From assembly GCF_011059135.1 (NCBI RefSeq), contig NZ_JAALGD010000008.1, positions 1-64,000 of the forward strand: a DNA stretch of 64,000 nt, given 5' to 3'. The notes under the pieces were generated by a model. That model made no database searches, was not told the DNA's origin, and worked only from the letters and a program-made list of their open reading frames with translations. Shown piece by piece: positions 26,639 to 34,468 of this stretch. Source of the DNA: Brevibacillus sp. SYP-B805 (GTDB lineage: Bacteria; Bacillota; Bacilli; Brevibacillales; Brevibacillaceae). Both the position numbers and the translations under genes were made by a program. How positions within the stretch are numbered: position 1 is the first letter of the stretch; the number at the start of each line of letters is the position of its first letter.

Positions 26639-26681
26639 AACTATCCCCCCAAAAGCAATCTAAAATAAAAAAATGGTCTTC

Positions 26682-26710
26682 ATTATACAGAATATTATAA
26701 CAAAATTCAA
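26682..26710 (-). promoter_or_regulatory. sigma-A promoter of the acetone carboxylase activator
   Basis: On the minus strand TTGAAT (26710-26705) and TATAAT (26687-26682) are separated by 17 bp, close to consensus. The ATG is 44 bp downstream of the -10, behind GGGGGGAT. Confidence 0.8.
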
Positions 26711-26746
26711 ACAATTTCAACATCTTTGTTTTCAAATGCGCATCGT

Positions 26747-28174
26747 TCAGTTCCGCAGCTTCCAATCGTGCACAAACCGGCTCAGCCTCTCGATTCCCGT
26801 CTCTATCTCTTCCTCTCGAATATTTCCGTAGCCAAGCAGGATTTGATGGGAATGGCTCCCTTTTACAAGAGAATATTCTTCGACGCAATGAATTTTGACT
26901 CCGTACGCAATGGACCGCTGCCAATCTACGTCAAACGGACCCTGTGGAAATTCTACAAGAACATGCATCCCCGCTTCATCGCCCCGAATGACAGCGCGAT
27001 CGCCAAAATGCCGTTTCACAGCTTCGATCAACACGTTGCGCCGATTGCGGTAGATGGTTTTCATTTTATGGATGTGGCGATCCAACCGTCCGTCCCGGAT
27101 AAACCGGGCAAGGGCGATTTGCGGGATGGAGGGGGAGCGGATATTCAGTTCCTCTTTTACACTCGCAAATCGACTAACCAAGCGGCGGGGAAGGACCAGG
27201 AAGCCGATGCGCAGTCCGGGAGCAAGCGTCTTGCTGAATGTCCCAACATAGATAACCCTATCGGGATTGAGGGTATAAAGAGGGGGGATGGGTACGCCTT
27301 TCAAGCGAAAATCGCCGTCATAATCGTCTTCAATGATATAGGAATCGGCCTTCTCGGCGAGCCTGACCGCATGCTGCCGCCGTTGGATCGACAAAATGCT
27401 GCCGCTTGGAAAGTGATGAGAGGGGGTAAGCAGCATCAAGTGGCCATCCTGAAAATGTGCGATTTCGTGCAGTTTCATTCCCGACTCGTCAACTTCCACC
27501 GGTGTGATCCGATACTCCGTCTGCCTGAATATATGTTGTGTAATTTCAATCGTTGGATTCTCCAGGTAAATGGATGAATAATCAGGCCGCAGCGCCTTGG
27601 CGATCAATGCAAGCCCTTCCGAGGAGCCGGACACGATCATGATCTGTCCCGCCGAGCAGCGCATTCCCCTCGTTCGATGCAGATACACCGAGATTTCCGA
27701 TCGCAGTTCTTCTTCTCCGCGTATATCTCCGTAATCATAAAGAACGCCAGGCGAATCTTCCGCCGCGTTTTTCAGATACTTGGCCCACACTTTGCGGGGA
27801 AAGCTCCGCAAATCAGGCGTCCCTGTCAAGAAATGAATTATTCCTTCCTGGTCGGGCGGATCGGACCGATGCTGTTGTCCGGCCATGTCCGCCGGCTCCG
27901 CTTCACCGTGCATGTCGGAAGCCATTGCAATGATCCCTTCGGCAACAAAAGTGCCGGAACCGGTACGGCCGATTAAATACCCCTCCGCGATCAATTGCTC
28001 ATAAGCGTCGATCGCAACGTTACGCGCAATGCCGAATTCCTGTGCCAGCTTCCTTGTGGAAGGAAGGCGCGTTCCCTTAACCAGCTCGCCTTTCTCGATT
28101 TTCTGCCGGATTTGGCTGCAAAGTTGGGCCGTTACCGATATCTCCGACGATCGATCAAGATAAATACCGAACAT
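26747..28174 (-). CDS. MocR/PdxR-family regulator (GntR HTH fused to aminotransferase)
   Basis: A 475-residue fusion. Residues about 12-75 form a GntR winged helix (IEKGELVKGTRLPSTRKLAQEFGIARNVAIDAYEQL), then a class I aminotransferase-like domain with PLP lysine in YVGTFSKTLAPGLRIG and IIEDDYDGDFRL. MocR proteins use PLP or an amino-compound adduct as effector. It is divergent from an aldo-keto reductase gene, with a short shared control region, so that gene is the likely target. Substrate or effector is unknown. Confidence 0.88.
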   Translation of the reverse strand: MFGIYLDRSSEISVTAQLCSQIRQKIEKGELVKGTRLPSTRKLAQEFGIARNVAIDAYEQLIAEGYLIGRTGSGTFVAEGIIAMASDMHGEAEPADMAGQQHRSDPPDQEGIIHFLTGTPDLRSFPRKVWAKYLKNAAEDSPGVLYDYGDIRGEEELRSEISVYLHRTRGMRCSAGQIMIVSGSSEGLALIAKALRPDYSSIYLENPTIEITQHIFRQTEYRITPVEVDESGMKLHEIAHFQDGHLMLLTPSHHFPSGSILSIQRRQHAVRLAEKADSYIIEDDYDGDFRLKGVPIPPLYTLNPDRVIYVGTFSKTLAPGLRIGFLVLPRRLVSRFASVKEELNIRSPSIPQIALARFIRDGRLDRHIHKMKTIYRNRRNVLIEAVKRHFGDRAVIRGDEAGMHVLVEFPQGPFDVDWQRSIAYGVKIHCVEEYSLVKGSHSHQILLGYGNIREEEIETGIERLSRFVHDWKLRN

Positions 28175-28214
28175 GGCAGCCTCCCAATCAAATGGCTCCT
28201 CAAATTTTATGAAG

Positions 28215-28260
28215 ATTGGCTCTAAAAAGAACCAATTTTTCTCATTATAATGGGTTCAAT
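28215..28260. promoter_or_regulatory. operator-like repeats and -10 between MocR and reductase genes
   Basis: ATTGGCTC (28215-28222) and GAACCAAT (28229-28236) form a near-perfect inverted repeat directly upstream of a TATAAT (28246-28251); GGTTCAAT recurs at 28253-28260. The -35 hexamer is poor, as expected for an activator-dependent promoter. Assignment to MocR is inference. Confidence 0.45.
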
Positions 28261-28288
28261 TCCAATGAGGAAGGGGAGGAAGGATCAG

Positions 28289-29284
28289 ATGCAAAAGAAA
28301 AGGCTAGGAAAATCGGAAATCGAAGTGAGTCCGCTCGGATTCGGCTGCTGGGCGATTGGCGGGCCGTTTTGGCTGGACGGGTTGCCAGACGGTTGGGGAG
28401 AGGTAGATGACAACGAATCGATCCGTGCGATCCAACGGGCTTTGGAACTGGGCATCAATTTCTTCGACACGGCGGATGTATACGGCACCGGGCACAGCGA
28501 AGAGGTGATCGGGCGAGCCTTGAAGGGACGCCGGCATGAAGCGGTCATTGCGACCAAATTCGGGTTCACCTATGACGCGGCGAGCCGCAACGTGTACACG
28601 AAGGTGGATCTGTCTCCGGATTATATCCGTACGGCTTGCGAAGCTTCTCTCAAGCGGCTCGCGACCGATTATATCGACTTGTACCAGATTCACCCCGGGG
28701 ACATTCCGTGGGAGCAGCTCGACTCTGTGATCGAGTCGCTGGAAGAATTGAAACAGAAAGGGTGGATTCGCGCTTACGGATGGAGCACAAGCAATACGGA
28801 GGGAGCTGAAGCTTTCGCCAAGCGATCTTCCGCCGTTTCCATCCAGCATGGTTTAAACGTGCTGATCGATGATTCAGCTATGATCGATTTGTGCGAACGA
28901 TACCAGCTAAGCAGCATAAACAACGCCCCTCTCGCCATGGGACTGTTGAGCGGCAAATTCAACAAGGCGACTCAGATCTCATCCGATGACGTTCGGGGCA
29001 GCAGCCACAAATGGGTTATTTATTTCAAGGACGGCAAGCCGAAAGCGGAATATTTGGATGCCCTCGATGCGGTGCGGGACATATTGACTTCCGAGAATCG
29101 CAGTCTAGTGCAGGGCGCCCTTGCCTGGATTTGGGGCAGAAGCGGAATGACGATTCCGATCCCTGGATTAAAAACCGTCAAACAGGTGGAGGAAGCGGCG
29201 AAGGCGATGGAATTCGGGCCGCTCGCCCCGGAGCAGATGCAGGAAATCGACGTGATTCTGAGAAGAGGCTCTGTTGCCGGATAG
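28289..29284 (+). CDS. aldo/keto reductase
   Basis: A 331-residue AKR-family NADPH reductase (TIM barrel). Catalytic residues are seen as NFFDTADVYGTGHSE (Asp, Tyr), IATKFGF (Lys) and IDLYQIHPGD (His); the cofactor loop near the end is IPIPGLKTVKQVEE. The ATG at 28289 follows GGGGAGGAAGG. It stands alone, divergent from the MocR gene, and ends at a strong terminator. Substrate unknown. Confidence 0.9.
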   Translation: MQKKRLGKSEIEVSPLGFGCWAIGGPFWLDGLPDGWGEVDDNESIRAIQRALELGINFFDTADVYGTGHSEEVIGRALKGRRHEAVIATKFGFTYDAASRNVYTKVDLSPDYIRTACEASLKRLATDYIDLYQIHPGDIPWEQLDSVIESLEELKQKGWIRAYGWSTSNTEGAEAFAKRSSAVSIQHGLNVLIDDSAMIDLCERYQLSSINNAPLAMGLLSGKFNKATQISSDDVRGSSHKWVIYFKDGKPKAEYLDALDAVRDILTSENRSLVQGALAWIWGRSGMTIPIPGLKTVKQVEEAAKAMEFGPLAPEQMQEIDVILRRGSVAG

Positions 29285-29346
29285 ATGCCGGTTCGGGGTG
29301 ACGGTAATAGCGGACGAGGTTTCGGGATATATAGAATGCAGCCATT

Positions 29347-29375
29347 GAAAAGGAGCCATAATTCGGCTCCTTTTC
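29347..29375. terminator. bidirectional terminator
   Basis: GAAAAGGAGCC (29347-29357) and GGCTCCTTTTC (29365-29375) pair perfectly over a 7-nt loop. It lies between the convergent reductase and AHSA1 genes. Confidence 0.85.
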
Positions 29376-29391
29376 AGTGATTTTGGGGTTG

Positions 29392-29937
29392 TTATCCCTG
29401 GGTACCCGGTCGAATGTTCGCCAAGTAGTCTGAGAGCTGATCGAATGTTCCATTGAATCCCTGCTTCAGAGATTCAACCATTCCCTTATACGTACTGCGT
29501 TCTTCCTCAGATGCGTTGATGGGGGCGCCGCGAAGGGTTAGAGTCGTTTTTCCTTCATTTTCAGTGAAAGTCAGGATATTCAGGACTTCCAATGGGAACG
29601 TTGGGCTAAACGGAGCACGGATCTTGTTGCCTTCCGGATCGGAGAACGAATTGACAAATACAATCTTCTCCGGCGCCTCGATTTCCCGATACTCAAACTT
29701 GCCCCACATCTCGAGGCCTTCAGGCGAACGCATGCTGTAATGGAACACTCCGCCCGGACGAAAATCAAGATGGGCAGTTCCCCACTCGAACCCTTTCGGT
29801 CCCCACCAGTTCTTGAGATGATCAACTTCCGACCAGACCTTGAAGACGAGCTCGCGCGGCGCGTTGAACTCCCGCGTGTACTCAAATGCGTAATTTTCCT
29901 GTGTATCCATGCTGTTTGGAACGTTGGTTTCAGCCAT
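29392..29937 (-). CDS. SRPBCC/AHSA1-family protein, first copy
   Basis: A 181-residue START-like fold protein. Family blocks are REFNAPRELVFKVWSEVDHLKNWWGPKGF, DFRPGGVFHYSMRSPEG and the C-terminal helix MVESLKQGFNGTFDQLSDYL. Such proteins bind hydrophobic ligands in a deep cavity; a ligand cannot be named. The ATG at 29937 is 6 nt from GGAGG, better than the ATG at 29943, which abuts it. It is the second gene after an ArsR regulator, a very common pairing. Confidence 0.87.
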   Translation of the reverse strand: MAETNVPNSMDTQENYAFEYTREFNAPRELVFKVWSEVDHLKNWWGPKGFEWGTAHLDFRPGGVFHYSMRSPEGLEMWGKFEYREIEAPEKIVFVNSFSDPEGNKIRAPFSPTFPLEVLNILTFTENEGKTTLTLRGAPINASEEERSTYKGMVESLKQGFNGTFDQLSDYLANIRPGTQG

Positions 29938-30021
29938 GTCCATCCTCCAATCATAAGCGTTTTATTGAATCAAAGCAGGCCCCAGAAGATGGCAGGCCGG
30001 CCGAGACTCCGTTTGGCAGGA

Positions 30022-30360
30022 CTATTTCTTTCCAGCATTATGATGATCCTGTTTTTGCAATTGATGCAAATATCCCTCCAGATTATCCAATTTTTCCTCC
30101 CAGATGCGGCGAAACGTTTCCAGCCAATCGTCCAGTTCCTGAAGCGGTTGGGTGCGCAGTTTATAAATTCGCTTGTTCGCCACCGGCTGCACTTCGACAA
30201 GGCCGGCATCACTGAGAACGCGGAGATGCTTGGAAGTTTGCGGCTGGCCCAGCTGAAGCCGATCTGCGATCTCTCCGACTGACAGGGGACCGTCTCGCAA
30301 AAGTTCAACGATATCTAACCGATTTGGTTCGGCAAGAGCGCTGAAAGTCGTTACATTCAT
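30022..30360 (-). CDS. ArsR-family repressor
   Basis: A 112-residue winged-helix regulator: LAEPNRLDIVELLRDGPLSVGEIADRLQLGQPQTSKHLRVLSDAGLVEVQPVANKRIYKL. No metal-binding cysteines are present, so the signal is probably not a metal. The ATG at 30360 has GGGAG 11 nt upstream; an ATG at 30387 has none. It precedes the AHSA1 gene by 84 bp and probably controls it and itself. Confidence 0.87.
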   Translation of the reverse strand: MNVTTFSALAEPNRLDIVELLRDGPLSVGEIADRLQLGQPQTSKHLRVLSDAGLVEVQPVANKRIYKLRTQPLQELDDWLETFRRIWEEKLDNLEGYLHQLQKQDHHNAGKK

Positions 30361-30524
30361 TGGTCGATCTACTCCCGTGTTTTTCATGCTTACAATATAC
30401 CGTAATCGGAATATATCTGTCAAGGAATATATGGATGATTTAAAATTACCACAGGAGGGTGGGTGGTCTACACGCCTCATCCCGTAGATTGGTACCGTGG
30501 GGAGAAGAAGCTTTCAGCCGGGCA

Positions 30525-30556
30525 AAAAAAATAAGCCGGTGTTTTGAGCACCGGCT
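30525..30556 (-). terminator. terminator of the MerR-AHSA1-MFS operon
   Basis: AGCCGGTG (30534-30541) and CACCGGCT (30549-30556) form the stem. On the minus strand it is followed by a run of seven T (plus-strand A-run 30525-30531). Confidence 0.85.
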
Positions 30557-30684
30557 GTTCCACACCACATGTCACTGGTGTCGTGTCTACAAACGTAGAA
30601 GATATTACGCATTTGCGAAGTCGGGACGAGGGGGTTGATCTTGGCGCCTTTTTGCGGAAGAGGAGTGATCTGGGGTAAAGGCTT

Positions 30685-32244
30685 TTAATGCTGCTGCTTC
30701 GACTCTTTTGGACTGATCTGCCCGATGGGCTGGATATGCCGGAGTCTCACCAAGATGAGCGCGGCGACGCTGCACATGATGACACCGCTTGCCATGGCGA
30801 CCGCATGCATGCCATCGATAAAGGCCTCGTACGCAAATTCCAACAACTTGGCGCTCAAGTTGCCAGGCAATTTTTCCGCCACGGCGATGACACCGGCCAA
30901 ACTATCTTGTGTTGTCAGCACGGCCAACTTCGGCATGTCGGGCGGAATGGATGCGGCGATGTGGTTATGGTAAACGAATGTACCGAGACTGCCCAGAGCG
31001 GCGATGCCGAGGGCGAAGGCGAATTCTCCGCTGGTCTGCAGCAGGGCCGCTGCCGCTCCCGCTTTCTCCGGCGGGGCCGAACCAACTACGAGATCGCCGG
31101 AAAGACTCACCAGCGGGGATGCTCCCATGTTGAACAAGATATAGCCGATGACCAGCGAAGCGAGCCCTGTTTTTGTATCGACTTCCGACAGCAAGAAACA
31201 TCCCGTTGCCGAGACAGCCAGACCGCATCCGATCAGCAGCGCCGGACGAATGCGGCGCGCGATGAGCGGCGAGAGCAGCATGCCCGACATGGATGCGATC
31301 ACAGACGGCAGCATCCATAATGCGGCTTGGATCGGCGACATCCCTTGGACGAGCTGAAGGTGCTGCGCAACATAGAGCATGACGGCTCCTGTCAGGGTGA
31401 TGCCAAACATACCGCCCAGTGCGGCGCTGAACGCCGGGTTGTTGAACAGACGCAAGTCGATCAGCGGATCGTGCAATCGGCGCTGCCTGCGCACAAAGAT
31501 CAAGCCCAAGGCGACACCGGCCGTTACGGAGCAGAGCGGCACCGGTTGCGGTCCATCAACAGCAATCTTCTTGAGCCCGTAAATAAAGGACAGGATGGCA
31601 GCCAGTGACAGGACGATGCTTGCCGCGTCCAACGTGCCGGCTTCGGGCATTTTGTATTCCGGAAGCAAAGCAGGCGCGGTAATCAACAGCAGCACCATGA
31701 CCGGTACGCCGAGCAAGAAGATCGAACCCCACCAATAATGCGCCAGCATCGCCCCGCCTACAACGGGCCCCAGCGCCATGCCGCCCATCGAGCATGCCAT
31801 CCAGATACCGAAGGCCAGAGAGCGTTCCTTGTGGTCATGAAACATGTAGCTGATCAAGGCTAAGGTGGAAGGCGCCACTGTCGCTCCGGCGATACCGAGC
31901 ACGGCGCGGGCAGCGATCAGCATTTCGGGACTTGGGGAGAATGCGGCTGCGACCGAAGCCAGGCAAAACCCGGCTCCTCCCAGCATCAACAGCATGCGGC
32001 GACCGATGCGATCGCCCAATGTTCCCATCGTGATGAGGAACCCGGAAAGCGTAAAACCGTAGATGTCCATGATCCACAACTGCTCTACGCCGTTTGCGCC
32101 AAGATCGGCCCCGATATGTGGCAAGGCGAGGATCATGACGGACACATCAATCGAGATGAGCAGTGCCGGCAAAGCCAATACGGCAAGACCGATCCATGTG
32201 CGTATCCCGGCCTTCCGGTTCACCAAATTCTCAGCCTGCTTCAT
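30685..32244 (-). CDS. MFS drug/proton antiporter, DHA2 (EmrB/QacA) family
   Basis: A 519-residue transporter with about 14 membrane segments. Motif A is GTLGDRIGRRMLLMLG; the antiporter motif C-like segment is GMALGPVVGGAML; an acidic residue in TM1 (ISIDVSVMILALPHI) is typical for QacA-like exporters. Its ATG overlaps the preceding AHSA1 stop (ATGA). Under a MerR regulator it probably exports an inducing hydrophobic or cationic compound. Confidence 0.9.
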   Translation of the reverse strand: MKQAENLVNRKAGIRTWIGLAVLALPALLISIDVSVMILALPHIGADLGANGVEQLWIMDIYGFTLSGFLITMGTLGDRIGRRMLLMLGGAGFCLASVAAAFSPSPEMLIAARAVLGIAGATVAPSTLALISYMFHDHKERSLAFGIWMACSMGGMALGPVVGGAMLAHYWWGSIFLLGVPVMVLLLITAPALLPEYKMPEAGTLDAASIVLSLAAILSFIYGLKKIAVDGPQPVPLCSVTAGVALGLIFVRRQRRLHDPLIDLRLFNNPAFSAALGGMFGITLTGAVMLYVAQHLQLVQGMSPIQAALWMLPSVIASMSGMLLSPLIARRIRPALLIGCGLAVSATGCFLLSEVDTKTGLASLVIGYILFNMGASPLVSLSGDLVVGSAPPEKAGAAAALLQTSGEFAFALGIAALGSLGTFVYHNHIAASIPPDMPKLAVLTTQDSLAGVIAVAEKLPGNLSAKLLEFAYEAFIDGMHAVAMASGVIMCSVAALILVRLRHIQPIGQISPKESKQQH

Positions 32245-32681
32245 AGGCGGCTGATCACATCGCCGAGCTTGTCCAACAGCTCCTTCGTTCCATGCTCGCG
32301 CTGTTCGGGGGTGTCATGGCCGTCCAGGAATACGCCTTGTTCGGTAAAAATCAGCTTCGTTCCACCGTCTTCCTGCTTGAATTCCACCGTCGTCACGGAA
32401 ACGGAGATGCGGGTATCGTACATATCCATGGTGTAGGTGTAAACGATGCGGGAATTCGGCACAATGTCCTGATAGCAGGCATCGAAGGTGTAAAGAGGGC
32501 CACCTGGGGGGCCTCCCCGATTGATCTCGCGCCCGCCGATCCGAAACTCGAATGTTTCCGCTTTGGGGAACCACATGGACTTGGTTTCAGGATTGGCCCA
32601 AGCGGAAAAGACTTGATCCGGCGATGCCTTGTAAAATTTTTCGATCACAAAGGTGGCGTGCTTTGCAGACGGTTCCTTCAT
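32241..32681 (-). CDS. SRPBCC/AHSA1-family protein, second copy
   Basis: A 146-residue START-like protein: FVIEKFYKASPDQVFSAWANPETKSMWFPKAETFEFRIGGREINRGGPP. It is a distant relative of the copy at 29392. The ATG at 32681 has AAGGAGGT 9 nt upstream. It lies between the MerR gene (19 bp upstream) and the efflux gene (4-bp overlap), so it may sequester the same compound that is exported. Ligand unknown. Confidence 0.86.
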   Translation of the reverse strand: MKEPSAKHATFVIEKFYKASPDQVFSAWANPETKSMWFPKAETFEFRIGGREINRGGPPGGPLYTFDACYQDIVPNSRIVYTYTMDMYDTRISVSVTTVEFKQEDGGTKLIFTEQGVFLDGHDTPEQREHGTKELLDKLGDVISRL

Positions 32682-32700
32682 TTGAACAAGACCTCCTTGC

Positions 32701-33186
32701 TCAGGTTTTCGGCAATTTCTTGTCGAGATAGGCGCCAAGCTGGTCAAGATAAGCATTCCAACTTGATTTTCGCTCGTCGAAATATTTCTCGTGATTCATC
32801 CGCATCACTTGCATCAACCTGGTGAAGTGTTCAACGGTCAATGGTTTGTTTTCCTGCATGAGGTTTACGGTATGTTCCAGTTCAAGCAAAAGCTTCTGCT
32901 GGTTCCTGATGTTCTCACGCAGCCGTTCCACTTGCATGGAGACGATATCGTACAGGCTGATTGTGCTCCCGGTCAAGATGGATTTGATCTGCTCGAGGGA
33001 CAACCCCAACTCTTTCAATGACAAGATTTGTTGCAGGCGTGTGAGATCCTGGTCGGTGTATAATCGATACCCGGCTTCTGTTCGACCGGAAGGCGAAAAC
33101 AATCCAATCTGGTCGTAATAACGCAACGTGCGTATCGTCAAACCGGTTATCTTCGCCAGATCTCCCACTTTCCACTCATGTGGCAT
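32701..33186 (-). CDS. MerR-family regulator
   Basis: A 161-residue regulator with N-terminal MerR helix-turn-helix and wing (WKVGDLAKITGLTIRTLRYYDQIGLFSPSGRTEAGYRLYTDQDLTRLQQI) and a dimerising coiled coil (about 75-125). No cysteines suited to metal sensing; it is of the multidrug/TipA-like class with only a short effector region. The ATG at 33186 is 6 nt from AAGGAG. It heads the MerR-AHSA1-MFS operon. Confidence 0.88.
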   Translation of the reverse strand: MPHEWKVGDLAKITGLTIRTLRYYDQIGLFSPSGRTEAGYRLYTDQDLTRLQQILSLKELGLSLEQIKSILTGSTISLYDIVSMQVERLRENIRNQQKLLLELEHTVNLMQENKPLTVEHFTRLMQVMRMNHEKYFDERKSSWNAYLDQLGAYLDKKLPKT

Positions 33187-33229
33187 AATCATCTCCTTCC
33201 TTTGTCGCCAGCTTTCTACCGGTATTTCC

Positions 33230-33260
33230 ACTATAAACCATTACGTCACGTCACGCTCAA
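33230..33260 (-). promoter_or_regulatory. MerR-type promoter with 19-bp spacer
   Basis: On the minus strand TTGAGC (33260-33255) and TATAGT (33235-33230) are 19 bp apart, the over-long spacer that MerR activators correct by DNA untwisting. The spacer contains the repeated GTGACGTGACGT. Confidence 0.7.
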
Positions 33261-33303
33261 GCTTTTTTTACAATAACATAACAAAAATATCCAGCAGACA
33301 AGG

Positions 33304-33486
33304 ATGCGGTGCCCTTTGACAACGAACAGCAAACCCAACCGCTTAGCCAAGGAAAAGTCATCGTACCTATTACAGCACGCCTATAATCCGGTGGACTGGT
33401 TCCCTTGGTCGGAGGAGGCGTTCGAAAAAGCAAAGCGTGAAGACAAACCCATCTTCCTAAGCATCGGCTATTCCACTTGCCATTGA
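33304..33486 (+). pseudogene. truncated 5' copy of the DUF255 (yyaL) gene
   Basis: Encodes 60 residues nearly identical in order to the start of the full gene at 34469: [27 protein letters not shown] and SIGYSTCH. It ends where the full protein reads C-H-W-C: the Trp codon position is TGA here. The rest of the gene is gone. Nucleotide identity to the downstream copy is roughly 80%, so it is not a fresh tandem duplication. The ribosome-binding site of the intact copy (AGGAGG) is degraded to AAGGAT. Confidence 0.85.
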
Positions 33487-33501
33487 TGGCAGATAGTAAT
33501 T

Positions 33502-33538
33502 AGAACAATTTGACATTGTTCTATATTTTGTATTTACT
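33502..33538 (+). promoter_or_regulatory. mazEF promoter and autoregulatory operator
   Basis: AGAACAAT (33502-33509) and ATTGTTCT (33515-33522) form a perfect inverted repeat that encloses a TTGACA -35 (33510-33515). A T/A-rich -10 candidate (TATTTA or TTTACT) follows at about 33531-33538. The layout fits repression by the MazE-MazF complex. Confidence 0.65.
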
Positions 33539-33572
33539 TTGTGTATACAATTCATTTTATAGGGGGCACAGA

Positions 33573-33803
33573 ATGTTACAGGTTCAAAAATGGGGGAACA
33601 GTCTGGGCATTCGAATCCCAAAGGCCATAGCTTTAAAAGTTGGTCTGGAAGAGGGCACCGAAATTGATCTGGATATTGAAGATGGTAACCTTGTTATCAA
33701 GCCAAAATCAAAATCGTTAGATGAGCTGTTATCTCAGATAACTCCCGAAAACCTTCATGATGTGGTTTCTACTGGTAAACCGAAAGGCCGTGAGTCATGG
33801 TAG
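33573..33803 (+). CDS. mazE: MazE-type antitoxin
   Basis: A 76-residue AbrB-fold antitoxin: LQVQKWGNSLGIRIPKAIALKVGLEEGTEIDLDIEDGNLVIKP is the swapped-hairpin DNA-binding domain, and the tail ITPENLHDVVSTGKPKGRESW matches the toxin-binding end of E. coli MazE. AGGGGGCA lies upstream of the ATG at 33573. It overlaps mazF by 7 bp. The sequence is closer to the enterobacterial type than to the EndoAI antitoxin usual in Bacillales, and it is AT-rich against its neighbours, both signs of acquisition. Confidence 0.9.
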   Translation: MLQVQKWGNSLGIRIPKAIALKVGLEEGTEIDLDIEDGNLVIKPKSKSLDELLSQITPENLHDVVSTGKPKGRESW

Positions 33804-34210
33804 GACGTTATATTCCAGAGCGTGGCGATCTGATATGGCTGCAGTTTACAACGCAATCGGGACATGAACAGGCCGGCAAGAGACCTGCGTTAGTTATAAC
33901 TCCCGCATCATACAATGGGAAAGTTGGGTTATCATTACTCTGTCCGGTAACCTCCAAGATTAAAGGTTATCCGTTCGAGGTAATCATCCCACAGAATTTA
34001 CCAATCGAAGGAGCAATTCTTTCCGATCAAGTGAAGAGCCTCGATTGGCAGTCCCGACAAGCCTCCTTTATCAGCAAGGTACCAGAGGAGACCATTGCCG
34101 AGGTTGTTTTCAAAAATTCAAATTTTAATCTTATGATAACAAGGTTCATAAATGTTGTATTAAAATACGGTTATTATGATCAATCACTTATGGAACAAGC
34201 TCCCAATTGA
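33797..34210 (+). CDS. mazF: MazF-type mRNA interferase
   Basis: A 137-residue endoribonuclease toxin of the PemK/MazF fold. Blocks RYIPERGDLIWLQF, EQAGKRPALVITPASYN, CPVTSKIKGYPFEV and DQVKSLDWQSR follow E. coli MazF closely, including the catalytic Arg/Thr region. It cleaves single-stranded mRNA at short motifs and is neutralised by MazE. It is about 25 residues longer than typical MazF; the extra C-terminal tail (NVVLKYGYYDQSLMEQAPN) may come from fusion to scar sequence. Confidence 0.9.
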   Translation: MVGRYIPERGDLIWLQFTTQSGHEQAGKRPALVITPASYNGKVGLSLLCPVTSKIKGYPFEVIIPQNLPIEGAILSDQVKSLDWQSRQASFISKVPEETIAEVVFKNSNFNLMITRFINVVLKYGYYDQSLMEQAPN

Positions 34211-34240
34211 TTTGAGTAATCTCTTAGGCATCCCTGGTTA

Positions 34241-34387
34241 AGATATTACCAAATCGGAACCGCTTGGGGAGAGCCGTATGACAATGCCGTAATGGAGAGC
34301 TTCTACAAATCGTTAAAACGTGAACTGATGCCGGAAACAAGGAGATCAAGGACCCCGCACATGATACTAACAACTCATGTCTTATAG
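34241..34387 (+). pseudogene. IS3-family transposase remnant
   Basis: An open fragment translating to GTAWGEPYDNAVMESFYKSL then KRELMPE, the C-terminal part of an IS3-family OrfB integrase core including the catalytic Glu of the DDE triad. It has no start, is missing everything upstream and ends out of family after RELMPET. It marks a past insertion and deletion between mazF and the intact DUF255 gene. Confidence 0.82.
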
Positions 34388-34468
34388 GCGTGGGTTTTTC
34401 TTTTGGTCGCAGGATATGCTAAGCTTGAAATAACAAAAATATCCAATGAAACTAGGAGGCTATGCCCC

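Noticed and set aside
27677-27976. Plus-strand frame inside the MocR gene
   Set aside because: Shadow of the aminotransferase domain coding region; no family features.
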